A stretch of 7,832 nt of DNA. Source: Caulobacteraceae bacterium. GTDB taxonomy: Bacteria > Pseudomonadota > Alphaproteobacteria > Caulobacterales > Caulobacteraceae. Made by a program: the position numbers and the translations under genes. The stretch is taken from the NCBI GenBank assembly GCA_947452665.1, contig CANGEH010000096.1, positions 1 through 7,832 on the forward strand, given 5' to 3'. The notes under the pieces were generated by a model, which was given only the letters and a program-made list of their open reading frames with translations, ran no database searches and was not told the origin of the DNA. Of the stretch, positions 1-6,238 are shown one piece after another (the stretch's first letter is position 1; every line of letters begins with the position of its first letter).

Positions 1-146
1 AAGAGCGGGGCTGCGACCATAAACACGATCAAGAGCACCAGCATGACATCGACCATGGGCGTGACATTGATCTCGGACAGGGCGCTGCGCCGGGCGCGGC
101 GGCGGCGGCGCGATCCAAGACCCTGGGCAGCAAGAAAAGCGGCCAT
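1..146 (-). CDS. tolR: TolR, Tol-Pal proton-channel subunit (5' part only)
   Basis: TolR is an inner-membrane protein that, with TolQ, forms the proton-driven motor energising TolA and Pal during outer-membrane constriction. Only the first 48 residues lie in the window; the periplasmic domain continues past base 1. The visible part has a short cytoplasmic tail with an arginine-rich stretch (RRRRRARR, residues 13-20), then the family signature SEINVTPMVDVMLVLLIVFM (residues 24-43). The signature contains the single membrane aspartate, D33, which in the TolR/ExbD family takes part in proton passage. The ATG is preceded by GGAG, which overlaps the end of tolQ; the tolQ stop is only 4 bases upstream, so the two are surely co-transcribed and probably translationally coupled. 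The motif tells TolR/ExbD apart from other proteins, and the tolQ and ybgC neighbours favour TolR over ExbD. Confidence 0.95.
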   Translation of the reverse strand, partial: MAAFLAAQGLGSRRRRRARRSALSEINVTPMVDVMLVLLIVFMVAAPL

Positions 147-150
147 AATC

Positions 151-858
151 CTAGCTCCGGTCGCCAAGGCGGCGCGACATCAGACCGGTCAGCTCGTCGC
201 CAAACGCCTCAAGGCGGCCGGTATATCGGCCCGCATCGCCAATGAATTTGTTATAGGCAATATAGGCGGGAATTGCGGCGGCCAGACCAATGGCTGTGGC
301 AAACAAGGCCTCGGCGATCGAGGGCGCGACCACTGAAAGATTGGTGTTTTTCTGAACCGCAATGGCCTGAAAGGCGTGCATAATGCCCCAGACCGTACCA
401 AAAAGGCCAACAAAAGGCGAGGCGGTGGCGACAATGGCCAGGCTTCCTAGCCCCGCCTCAACGGCCTGGGCCTCCTTGGCAATCTGGCTATCGAGACTGC
501 GCTCAATCCTTTGCAAGGCCAATACGCCCTGCATGTCGCTCATGGGCCCCTTGGCCCAGGCCTGATGCCAATCGCGCAGGGCCGATTGCAACAAGCGCGC
601 CATGGCCTGGGCCGGGCGAGGGCCTGCCGATTCCGCCACTTGTTCAAGCGTGCGGCCAGCGCCCAAGGCATCTTCCACCTGGTCGGCATCGCGATTGAGG
701 GCGCGCAATTTCAGGGCCTTGTCGATCATAATGGTCCAGGACCAGACCGAGGCGCCCAATAGGCCCAGCATAACGCCCTTGACCACCCAGTCGGCACGCA
801 TGAACAGGGCAAGAGCCGAAAAGCTCTCGGCGGATAGGGGGCTTGCGGCAATATCCAT
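151..858 (-). CDS. tolQ: TolQ, Tol-Pal proton-channel subunit
   Basis: This is the multi-spanning inner-membrane partner of TolR (MotA/TolQ/ExbB family), 235 residues, close to the usual length. Three membrane segments are visible: about residues 24-45, about 138-160 and about 179-202. The second includes TASPFVGLFGTVWGI and the third IAEALFATAIGLAAAIPA. These carry the channel threonines T145 and T188, which I align by motif to E. coli T145 and T178. The start was placed at the ATG at 858. A TTG six bases upstream (864) is also in frame, but GAG sits too close to it, whereas the spacing of about 9 bases suits the ATG. ybgC ends 58 bases upstream, so this is the widest gap within the ybgC-tolQ-tolR run. 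The ExbB alternative is disfavoured by the ybgC neighbour. Confidence 0.95.
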   Translation of the reverse strand: MDIAASPLSAESFSALALFMRADWVVKGVMLGLLGASVWSWTIMIDKALKLRALNRDADQVEDALGAGRTLEQVAESAGPRPAQAMARLLQSALRDWHQAWAKGPMSDMQGVLALQRIERSLDSQIAKEAQAVEAGLGSLAIVATASPFVGLFGTVWGIMHAFQAIAVQKNTNLSVVAPSIAEALFATAIGLAAAIPAYIAYNKFIGDAGRYTGRLEAFGDELTGLMSRRLGDRS

Positions 859-885
859 GGACAAGATCTCGCTCAGACTAGGGAA

Positions 886-903
886 GGGTCGACCCTGGGG
901 GTC
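886..903 (-). repeat. Three alternating GACCC/GGGTC half-sites in the ybgC-tolQ gap
   Basis: In the 58-base gap before tolQ, a perfect 12-base palindrome (AGGGTCGACCCT, 885-896) is followed by a third complementary half-site at 899-903. In the transcript (minus strand) the order is GACCC, three bases, GGGTC, GACCC. The middle element could pair with either neighbour, giving two mutually exclusive small hairpins about 30-40 bases before the tolQ start. Stems of five pairs are short, so this may be chance in GC-rich DNA. No U-run follows, so it is not an intrinsic terminator. Confidence 0.3.
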
Positions 904-916
904 AGGAGGGGTGAAA

Positions 917-1381
917 CTATGGCAGATTTGGCAAGAACCAGGGCGCGAGGGCTTCGGTTAGGCCTGGCGGCGGTTTACGGGGGCGGCCGTTTAGGCTGAT
1001 ACAGGCCGCCTCAATATTGGCCGTGGCCAAGACCTCGTCGCCGCGCACTATGCGTTGACGCACAAACAGGCGCGGCCCCTTGACCTGATCATAAGTGGTG
1101 ACGACGACCAGCGCATCATCAATTCGGCCTGGCTTTTGAAACTGGATATCCAGCCGGGTCACGACAAAGGCGGCCGGATCGGATCGGTCCAATAGATCGC
1201 TATGATTGACCCCGACAAGCCGCAAAAAGTCCGAACGTCCGCGTTCGAAATAGCGAACATAATTGGCGTGATAGACCATGCCGGTAAAATCGGTGTCTTC
1301 GTAATAGATTCGCACCGGCAAGCAGTGTTCGCGGCCGACAAACACCCCAGCCGTGGGCAGGTCTTGGCCTTGTCCGGTCAT
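917..1381 (-). CDS. ybgC: YbgC, Tol-Pal-associated acyl-CoA thioesterase
   Basis: YbgC is a small cytoplasmic hotdog-fold thioesterase (4-hydroxybenzoyl-CoA thioesterase family) that hydrolyses acyl-CoA or acyl-ACP species. It is typically the gene just ahead of tolQ, where it is thought to link Tol-Pal with phospholipid metabolism. The 154-residue protein has the family block YYEDTDFTGMVYHANYVRYF at residues 26-45. D31 falls at the catalytic aspartate, and G34-M35-V36-Y37-H38 forms the start of the hotdog helix. About 17 residues precede the first strand, slightly longer than the E. coli protein. Its ATG overlaps the ruvB stop as ATGA, so translation is probably coupled to ruvB. No separate promoter or strong ribosome site is needed or seen. 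A generic thioesterase is possible by sequence alone, but the adjacent tolQ and tolR settle the name. Confidence 0.93.
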   Translation of the reverse strand: MTGQGQDLPTAGVFVGREHCLPVRIYYEDTDFTGMVYHANYVRYFERGRSDFLRLVGVNHSDLLDRSDPAAFVVTRLDIQFQKPGRIDDALVVVTTYDQVKGPRLFVRQRIVRGDEVLATANIEAACISLNGRPRKPPPGLTEALAPWFLPNLP

Positions 1382-2418
1382 GCTGGGTCCTCATCAAACA
1401 AGGTCTGCTGGACGGTAACGACCGCTGAAGGCGGCTCCTTAAGGCCCAGATGCAGATAGGCCCGGCCGCAAGCCACCCGGCCCCTGGGCGTGCGCTGGAT
1501 AAAGCCTTGCTGCATCAGATAGGGCTCGATCACGTCCTCGACCGCGTCGCGCGCCTCGGCGATCGCATAGGCCAGGGTCTCGACCCCGGCCGGTCCACCG
1601 CCATAGTTTTCGATCAAGGCCCGCAGGTATCGCCGGTCCAGGCTATCTAGCCCCTGTTCATCCACCTCAAGGCGGGCAAGCGCCCTGGCCGCATGGGCCT
1701 GATCGATCAGGGCGGCGCCATCGGCTGTGGCAAAGTCTCGCACCCGGCGCAGAAGGCGGCCCGCAACCCGCGGCGTGCCCCTGGCGCGGGCGGCGATCTC
1801 GCCCGCCCCCTTGGGCGACAAGGGCGCGCCCATCTTGCGGGCGGCCTGGATCAGGACATGACGCAGCTCTGCGGGCGTATAGAATTCAAGCCTTAAGGGA
1901 ATACCAAACCGGTCGCGCAGGGGCGTGGCTAACATGCCCGCCCGCGTGGTCGCGGCCACGAGGGTAAAGGGCGCCAGATCAATCCGGATAGACCGCGCGC
2001 TAGGCCCCTCGCCAATCATCAGGTCCAGCACATGATCCTCCATGGCCGGATAGAGGATCTCCTCGACATTCGAGGGCAGGCGATGAATCTCGTCGATAAA
2101 CAGTACATCGCGCGGTTCAAGATTGGTCAATATGGCGGCTAGATCACCGGCCTTGGCCAGGACCGGGCCCGAGGTTGCGCGGAAATTGACGCCCAGTTCA
2201 CGGGCAACAATCTGGGCCAAGGTCGTCTTGCCTAGGCCCGGCGGGCCAAACAAGAGCACATGGTCCAGGGCCTCGCCCCGGCCCCTGGCCGCCTCGATAA
2301 AGATTTTCAGATTGGCCTTAAGCGGCTCTTGGCCGACAAATTCGGCGAGGGTTTGCGGCCTAAGGGCCTTGTCGGTCGCCTCAAGCGGCGCGGCCTCGCC
2401 ATCAATCAGGCGGCTCAC
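1378..2418 (-). CDS. ruvB: RuvB, Holliday-junction branch-migration ATPase
   Basis: RuvB is the hexameric AAA+ motor that, loaded by RuvA, drives branch migration of Holliday junctions. The 346 residues match the usual length. Visible landmarks are the conserved N-terminal block LRPQTLAEFVGQ (19-30), Walker A GPPGLGKTT (58-66), Walker B DVLFIDEIHRL with D109-E110, sensor 1 LVAATTRAG (153-161), arginine finger R170 in PLRDRFG, and sensor 2 GTPRVAGRLLRRVRD from 214. A C-terminal winged helix ends with RTPRGR. In sensor 2, GRLL replaces the more common NRLL. The start is GTG at 2418; its GTGA overlaps the ruvA stop, and AAGGAG lies 8 bases upstream. That ribosome site is the best in the operon and clearly decides the start. 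Confidence 0.98.
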   Translation of the reverse strand: MSRLIDGEAAPLEATDKALRPQTLAEFVGQEPLKANLKIFIEAARGRGEALDHVLLFGPPGLGKTTLAQIVARELGVNFRATSGPVLAKAGDLAAILTNLEPRDVLFIDEIHRLPSNVEEILYPAMEDHVLDLMIGEGPSARSIRIDLAPFTLVAATTRAGMLATPLRDRFGIPLRLEFYTPAELRHVLIQAARKMGAPLSPKGAGEIAARARGTPRVAGRLLRRVRDFATADGAALIDQAHAARALARLEVDEQGLDSLDRRYLRALIENYGGGPAGVETLAYAIAEARDAVEDVIEPYLMQQGFIQRTPRGRVACGRAYLHLGLKEPPSAVVTVQQTLFDEDPA

Positions 2419-3029
2419 CGGCCCATCTCCTTGAGCGCGGCCTTAATCACAGCCGAGAGGTCCGCATCTAGCCCCATCTGATCGACCGCCTGTTCCACAG
2501 CCCGCCGCGCCGCAGGTTCGGCCAGCCCCAGCCCCATTAAGGCCGCCACAGCCTCGCCGCTGACCGAAGGCGTCAGCTTGACCGGAACGAGGTCATGAAC
2601 GCTCAGGCCTTGAACCAGGCCATCACCAATCGGCTTGCCCTTCAACTCGGTGACAAGGCGCAGGGCAAGCTTTGGGCCCACCCCATTGGCGCGGCCAATT
2701 GAGGTCTTGTCTTCGCGGGCAATGGCACTGGCAAGTTCCGCAGGCGGCAGGACATCAAGCACCGACAAGGCCGCCTTAGGCCCCACGCCCTGAACGCTTT
2801 GCAACAGGCTAAAGACGCTGCGCTCATTGCGGTCCAAAAAGCCATAAAGCCGAGTGCCCGCTGCCTCCGTGGTCTGGCTTTCAATATGCAGGACCGTGTC
2901 TTGGCCAATGGCAGGCAGACGCGACAGACAGCGCGCGCCGCAGCGCACCAGATAGCCAACCCCGCCGACATCGATCAGGGCTTCGTCCTCGGTAATTTCA
3001 GCGACCGTGCCGCGCAAACGCCCGATCAT
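2415..3029 (-). CDS. ruvA: RuvA, Holliday-junction recognition subunit
   Basis: RuvA tetramers bind and flatten Holliday junctions and recruit two RuvB rings. The 204-residue protein has all three domains. An OB-fold runs from MIGRLRG to LYGF (about 1-64). Two helix-hairpin-helix motifs follow: LQSVQGVGPKAAL (76-88) and ANGVGPKLALRL (114-125). A flexible linker (about 133-155) leads to the C-terminal RuvB-binding three-helix domain (about 156-204). At the acidic-pin position, where E. coli has Glu55-Asp56, this protein reads TTEAAGTRLYGF. The Glu is retained, the Asp is absent, and the loop appears one residue longer; this may be lineage-typical. The ATG overlaps the ruvC stop (ATGA) and the stop overlaps the ruvB start (GTGA). 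Confidence 0.97.
   Translation of the reverse strand: MIGRLRGTVAEITEDEALIDVGGVGYLVRCGARCLSRLPAIGQDTVLHIESQTTEAAGTRLYGFLDRNERSVFSLLQSVQGVGPKAALSVLDVLPPAELASAIAREDKTSIGRANGVGPKLALRLVTELKGKPIGDGLVQGLSVHDLVPVKLTPSVSGEAVAALMGLGLAEPAARRAVEQAVDQMGLDADLSAVIKAALKEMGR
2427..2432 (-). promoter_or_regulatory. Ribosome binding site for ruvB inside ruvA
   Basis: AAGGAG on the minus strand, 8 bases before the GTG of ruvB, lies within the last codons of ruvA. It is close to the ideal anti-16S match and explains how a GTG start that overlaps the ruvA stop is used efficiently. Confidence 0.8.
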
Positions 3030-3541
3030 GCCGCCGTCCCCAATCTGCGGTTCAAGCTGCTGATCTGGCGGGCATGGGCATGGGCGATCGCTACGGCTAG
3101 GGCATCAGCGGCATCGGCCGTGGGCGATCCGGCCGTTGGCAAGAGCCTGGCAATCATAAAGGCGACCTGGTCCTTATCGGCGCCGCCTGTGCCAACCACC
3201 GCCTTCTTGACCACCTTGGCCGCATATTCCGCCACCGGAAGCCCCGCCTTGGCCGGGGCAATCAGGGCTGCGGCCCGGGCATGACCAAGCTTTAGGGTCG
3301 AGGCGGCATTGGAGTTCAAAAAGGTTTCCTCGACCGCGGCTTCTTGCGGGGCATATTGGGCGATCACATCCATAATGCCGTCAAACAGGGTCAGGAGCCG
3401 AATGGCAAAAGGCGCTGTATTATCCGGCTTGATCACCCCATGCGCCACATGGCTCAGCCGCGCACCGTCTATGGTGATTATGCCCCAACCTGTGAGGCGC
3501 AGGCCCGGATCAAGGCCAAGGATTCGAATCGCGTTGGTCAT
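3026..3541 (-). CDS. ruvC: RuvC, Holliday-junction resolvase
   Basis: RuvC is the dimeric, metal-dependent endonuclease that cuts Holliday junctions symmetrically, working with RuvAB. The 171 residues show the RNase H-like fold with the four catalytic acids in order: D11 in ILGLDPGLRLTGWG, E71 in AAVEETF, and D143 and D146 in TADAADALAVAIAHAH. These correspond to E. coli D7, E66, D138 and D141. F74, just after the catalytic Glu, is in the region where aromatic residues stack on junction bases. The ATG at 3541 has GAGGA roughly 9 bases upstream. yebC lies 52 bases upstream on the same strand, with no convincing terminator between them, so ruvC is probably read together with yebC. No alphaproteobacterial-type SOS box (GTTC-N7-GTTC) is visible in that gap. 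Confidence 0.97.
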   Translation of the reverse strand: MTNAIRILGLDPGLRLTGWGIITIDGARLSHVAHGVIKPDNTAPFAIRLLTLFDGIMDVIAQYAPQEAAVEETFLNSNAASTLKLGHARAAALIAPAKAGLPVAEYAAKVVKKAVVGTGGADKDQVAFMIARLLPTAGSPTADAADALAVAIAHAHARQISSLNRRLGTAA

Positions 3542-3593
3542 GCGGTCCCATCCTCGCCTGTCCTTGCCCTAACGAAAAGGGGCTGGGCGGGGT

Positions 3594-4340
3594 CTAGCCT
3601 GCGTATTTTGCCATGTCTTCGTCGGAGATATCGAAGTTTCCGTAAACATTTTGCACATCATCATCATCGTCCAGGCCGTCAATCAGCTTGAACAGGGTGG
3701 CGACATCGTCTCCGGCCACGGGGGTCAAGGTCTTGGGCTTCCAGATGATGCTGGTGGATTTGGCCGGGCCAAACCGCGCCTCCAGGGCTTCAAGCACCGG
3801 GTTCATGTCTTCAAAAGCGGTCGTGATCACATGGCTTTCGGCGTCGGATTCGGCGTCTTCTGCCCCGGCCTCAATCGCGGCCTCCATCACATCGTCTTCA
3901 GAACCGACCGCAGGGGGGTAAACAATCTGGCCAACCCGGTCGAACATAAAGGCGACCGAGCCCGACTCGCCCATATTGCCGCCATTCTTATTGAAAACCA
4001 TCCGCACATTGGCCGCGGCGCGATTGCGATTATCGGTCAGGACCTCGACGATCAGGCCGACCCCACCGGGGCCAAAGCCCTCATAGCGGATTTCTTCATA
4101 GGTGTCGGTTTCGCCACCGAGCGCCTTTTTGATCGCCCGGTCAATATTATCCTTGGGCATGGATTCGGCCCGGGCATTGGCAATGGCCAGCCTCAAGCGC
4201 GCATTGGCGTTCGGGTCCGGCACCCCGCCCTTGGCTGCCAAGGTAATATCCCGTGACAGCTTGGAAAAGATCTTGGAGCGCTTCTTGTCCTGGGCGCCCT
4301 TACGAAACTGGATGTTTTTGAACTTGGAATGGCCAGCCAT
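3594..4340 (-). CDS. yebC: YebC/TACO1 family translation or regulatory factor
   Basis: This is a YebC/PmpR/TACO1 family protein of 248 residues, the usual length. The N-terminal signature reads MAGHSKFKNIQFRKGAQDKK, with F7 in place of the commoner tryptophan. Later landmarks are DPNANARLRLAIANARAESM (42-61), the conserved core IRYEGFGPGGVGLIVEVLTD, GGNMGESGSVAFMFD, and an acidic C-terminus with DDDDD. Family members were long annotated as transcription regulators. Later work on bacterial and mitochondrial members points to helping ribosomes through proline-rich stretches, so the regulator label should be held loosely. Adjacency to ruvC is the normal arrangement. The ATG at 4338-4340 has no good ribosome site. 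The 66 bases upstream contain only a weak promoter-like pair (GTGACA and TAGAAG, 18 apart), too poor to call. Confidence 0.96.
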   Translation of the reverse strand: MAGHSKFKNIQFRKGAQDKKRSKIFSKLSRDITLAAKGGVPDPNANARLRLAIANARAESMPKDNIDRAIKKALGGETDTYEEIRYEGFGPGGVGLIVEVLTDNRNRAAANVRMVFNKNGGNMGESGSVAFMFDRVGQIVYPPAVGSEDDVMEAAIEAGAEDAESDAESHVITTAFEDMNPVLEALEARFGPAKSTSIIWKPKTLTPVAGDDVATLFKLIDGLDDDDDVQNVYGNFDISDEDMAKYAG

Positions 4341-4406
4341 GGTCGAACACTGATCTTTCGAGTCGAGGAATTCTACAAACCTTCTAGCCCTGCAACCCGG
4401 CTTTTG

Positions 4407-5645
4407 TCACCCCTGACTTGGTTCCTGTTCACGATTGGCAACCATGGCCGCTAGGGCCATATCGGCCGTGACGTTGCATAAGGTCATCAGCATGTCCGGG
4501 ATTGTATCCAGCGCCACCAGAAGGGGCAGCAGGTCCAGCGGCAAGCCAAGCGCCGACATGACTATGGTCTTGGCGGCATAAATGGTCGCAAGGCCCGGAA
4601 TACTGGCCGAAGACAGATTGGCCAAGACGCCCATAGGGATGGCCAGCACCAAAAGCGCAGGACTAAGGGCTAGCCCCTGCAGATGGGCAATAATCAGGGC
4701 GCCGGACACATAGAAGGCCGGACCGGTAAACCGAAAAATCGCCACGGCCAGTGACAAGCTTGCCCTTGACGGCGCGGCCTCAAGCGCAAGATCGGTAGTC
4801 GTCGCCTTAATCATGAGGGGCAAGGTCGCCAATGAAGACTGGGTGCCAAGGGCCAAGGCCTGGGCCGGCAGGGCCGCGACCACGAATTGGCGAAAGCGAA
4901 AGGGCGCGCCGGCTTGGCGGCTGGCATAAAAGGCGCCGGCATAGGCTAGGACCATCATACTGCCGACAATCGCCACCATGGCGGTCAGATACTGACCCAC
5001 AAAGCTTGCCGCCTGGACACCTAGGGTCATGGACAGGCTAATACCAAGGCAAAACACCGCCAGGGGCGCGGCGATCAAAATCCAGTCGACCATGGCCAGC
5101 ATGGTGGCCGCAAAGTGTTCAAGACCCTGGGCCATGCCACCTGACCTATCCTTGGCCGTTCGGGCCGCAAAAACACCAAACATTAGGGCAAAGAGGCAGA
5201 CGGGCGCTAAGGCGCCCTCGCTGGCGGCGGCAACAATATTGGTCGGGATCAGGCCCTTGATCAATTCGGCCATACCGGGCGCAGCAGGCACGGCCAGGGC
5301 ATTGGTGATCGGCGCGATGCCAAAGGGCACTAGGCCGGTTCCGAACCATAACTGGGTTGCGACAACCCCATAGGTGGCCGACAAAAACAGGAAGGCAAAT
5401 ATCAAGACTAGGCTTGTCCGAACCATCCGTCCCTGACCAAGCCTGGCCATGGTTGCGCAGGTACTGGAGGCCACAAGGCTGAATATTAAAGGGATCAAGG
5501 TTAGTTTTAATAGGCTAAGCCAAAGCTCGCCGGGCAAGGTGAGCAGTTTCACAAACGCGATCAGACCTGGCGCTCCAAACCGCATGGCCAATCCGCCGAG
5601 AACAAGGCCAAGGGCCAAGGCGATCAGGCTTTTTAGTCCAGACAT
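4407..5645 (-). CDS. Divergent DAACS-family (GltPh-like) symporter
   Basis: This is an inner-membrane secondary transporter of the dicarboxylate/amino acid:cation symporter family, 412 residues with many hydrophobic segments. Family marks include LIPTNIVAAASEGALAPV (132-149), the hairpin-1 serine region TQSSLATLP (268-276), the hairpin-2 region SASIPGLATI (346-355) and TM8 LDTIPDMLMTLCNVTADMA (379-397). By motif alignment to GltPh, D394, N401 and D405 are kept as D384, N391 and D395. The substrate arginine R397 is M387, hairpin-1 R276 is Q269, and the TM7 NMDGT box is RFTGP (305-309), so its Asn and Asp are gone. Substrate and coupling ion therefore cannot be read from the family name. The ATG at 5645 was chosen because TTGGAG lies 5 bases upstream; a GTG 54 bases earlier would add a tail that does not look like part of the family. 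It is divergent from a MarR regulator, which probably controls it. Confidence 0.88.
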   Translation of the reverse strand: MSGLKSLIALALGLVLGGLAMRFGAPGLIAFVKLLTLPGELWLSLLKLTLIPLIFSLVASSTCATMARLGQGRMVRTSLVLIFAFLFLSATYGVVATQLWFGTGLVPFGIAPITNALAVPAAPGMAELIKGLIPTNIVAAASEGALAPVCLFALMFGVFAARTAKDRSGGMAQGLEHFAATMLAMVDWILIAAPLAVFCLGISLSMTLGVQAASFVGQYLTAMVAIVGSMMVLAYAGAFYASRQAGAPFRFRQFVVAALPAQALALGTQSSLATLPLMIKATTTDLALEAAPSRASLSLAVAIFRFTGPAFYVSGALIIAHLQGLALSPALLVLAIPMGVLANLSSASIPGLATIYAAKTIVMSALGLPLDLLPLLVALDTIPDMLMTLCNVTADMALAAMVANREQEPSQG

Positions 5646-5650
5646 GGTCG

Positions 5651-5656
5651 CTCCAA
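5651..5656 (-). promoter_or_regulatory. Ribosome binding site for the symporter
   Basis: TTGGAG on the minus strand, 5 bases before the ATG at 5645. It fixes the start of the symporter and argues against the in-frame GTG at 5699. Confidence 0.75.
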
Positions 5657-5734
5657 GGTTCGCGCGCTCAAAGGGCCGCCTTGGTCCGGGACCTAGCACC
5701 CGCGCCCATGATTTAGCAAATTCGAAGATATTTC

Positions 5735-5764
5735 TTGCATATTACTTGCGTACGCAATTAATGT
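5735..5764 (+). promoter_or_regulatory. Possible marR-type gene promoter overlapping the dyad
   Basis: TTGCAT (5735-5740) and TAATGT (5759-5764) are 18 bases apart on the plus strand and enclose almost the entire dyad. The upstream element matches the -35 consensus moderately; the downstream one matches the -10 consensus poorly. If real, transcription would begin about 5770, leaving about 10 leader bases before the ATG at 5781 and placing the regulator exactly over its own promoter. The remainder of the 135-base control region (5646-5780) holds AT-rich DNA at 5710-5740 that could carry the symporter promoter, but I cannot pick one. Confidence 0.3.
5741..5762. promoter_or_regulatory. 22-bp dyad, probable MarR operator
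   Basis: A perfect 12-base palindrome (TTGCGTACGCAA, 5746-5757) extends on both sides, after one mismatched pair (5745/5758), into ATTA and TAAT. Ten of the eleven base pairs of the full dyad are complementary. Size, AT-rich flanks and the TTGC/GCAA core are what MarR-family dimers usually bind. It lies 19 bases before the regulator's ATG and 95 bases before the symporter's, in the only AT-rich stretch of this region, where it could block both promoters. Binding is inferred, not shown. Confidence 0.75.
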
Positions 5765-5780
5765 GTGTGAAATAGCATCC

Positions 5781-6227
5781 ATGACCCAATCTTCCCTCAC
5801 GGCCATATTGCATCTGTTTCAAGCCCAGGCCCGGCTTGAGGAACGGTTTTCCGGCGCCCTGGGCGGCGTGCACGGCCTGGGCCTGAAAGAGGCCCTTTTC
5901 TTGATGCATCTGCAACAAGCCCCGCTGCGGCGCTTAACGCGGGTTGATCTGGCCAAGCGGCTGCACATTAGTGCCTCGACCGTGACGCGGATGGCGGTGC
6001 CAATGGAAAAGCTTGGCCTAGTGGCGCGCCAGCCCGATCCACGCGATGCCCGTCTGGCCTATGTGGTCTTGACCGAAACCGGCCAGGCCATTGTCACCGA
6101 TGCGCGTGCGACCTTTGAGCGGCTGGCCACAGAGGTGTTTCGTGATCGCTGGACCGAGCAGGAGGTTGGCCAGCTTGCCGACCTGCTGGGCCGGCTCAAT
6201 TCCAACCAGATCGGGGTCCTGGCCTAG
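5781..6227 (+). CDS. MarR-family winged-helix transcriptional regulator
   Basis: A 148-residue cytoplasmic DNA-binding protein of typical MarR length. N- and C-terminal helices (about 3-25 and 105-140) would form the dimer interface. The winged helix-turn-helix spans about 34-98. Its recognition part is RVDLAKRLHISASTVTRMAVPMEKLGLV (54-81 as a whole, key residues S64-R70), and the wing is RQPDPRDARLAYVVLT with D89 and R91. It is followed by the usual LTETGQAI. Such proteins are mostly repressors released by small molecules; which ligand is not readable here. The ATG at 5781 was chosen over an in-frame GTG at 5763 because the GTG falls at the edge of the dyad. Neither has a clear ribosome site, which would fit a very short leader. 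It is divergent from the symporter, its likely target, and convergent with the phosphoesterase gene. Confidence 0.92.
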   Translation: MTQSSLTAILHLFQAQARLEERFSGALGGVHGLGLKEALFLMHLQQAPLRRLTRVDLAKRLHISASTVTRMAVPMEKLGLVARQPDPRDARLAYVVLTETGQAIVTDARATFERLATEVFRDRWTEQEVGQLADLLGRLNSNQIGVLA

Positions 6228-6238
6228 CTTCCTTCCTC

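Noticed and set aside
2799..3284. 161-codon open frame on the plus strand
   Set aside because: It is antisense to ruvA and ruvC, which show all their conserved residues; low-complexity Ala-rich product.
3571..3600. Possible terminator between yebC and ruvC
   Set aside because: After yebC the transcript reads GGCT...AGCC followed by CCCCTTTT, but the stem is only four pairs with a long loop, too weak to call.
3651..4256. 201-codon open frame on the plus strand opposite yebC
   Set aside because: It mirrors yebC codons, has no recognisable domain and no upstream signals. The minus-strand YebC match is unambiguous.
4381..4410. Promoter-like GTGACA and TAGAAG, 18 apart, before yebC
   Set aside because: The match to consensus is weak and one element overlaps the symporter stop codon; similar pairs occur by chance.
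5717..5739. Second GCAA...TTGC pair in the divergent control region, as a further operator
   Set aside because: Only the outer four bases match; the interior is not complementary, unlike the clear dyad at 5741-5762.
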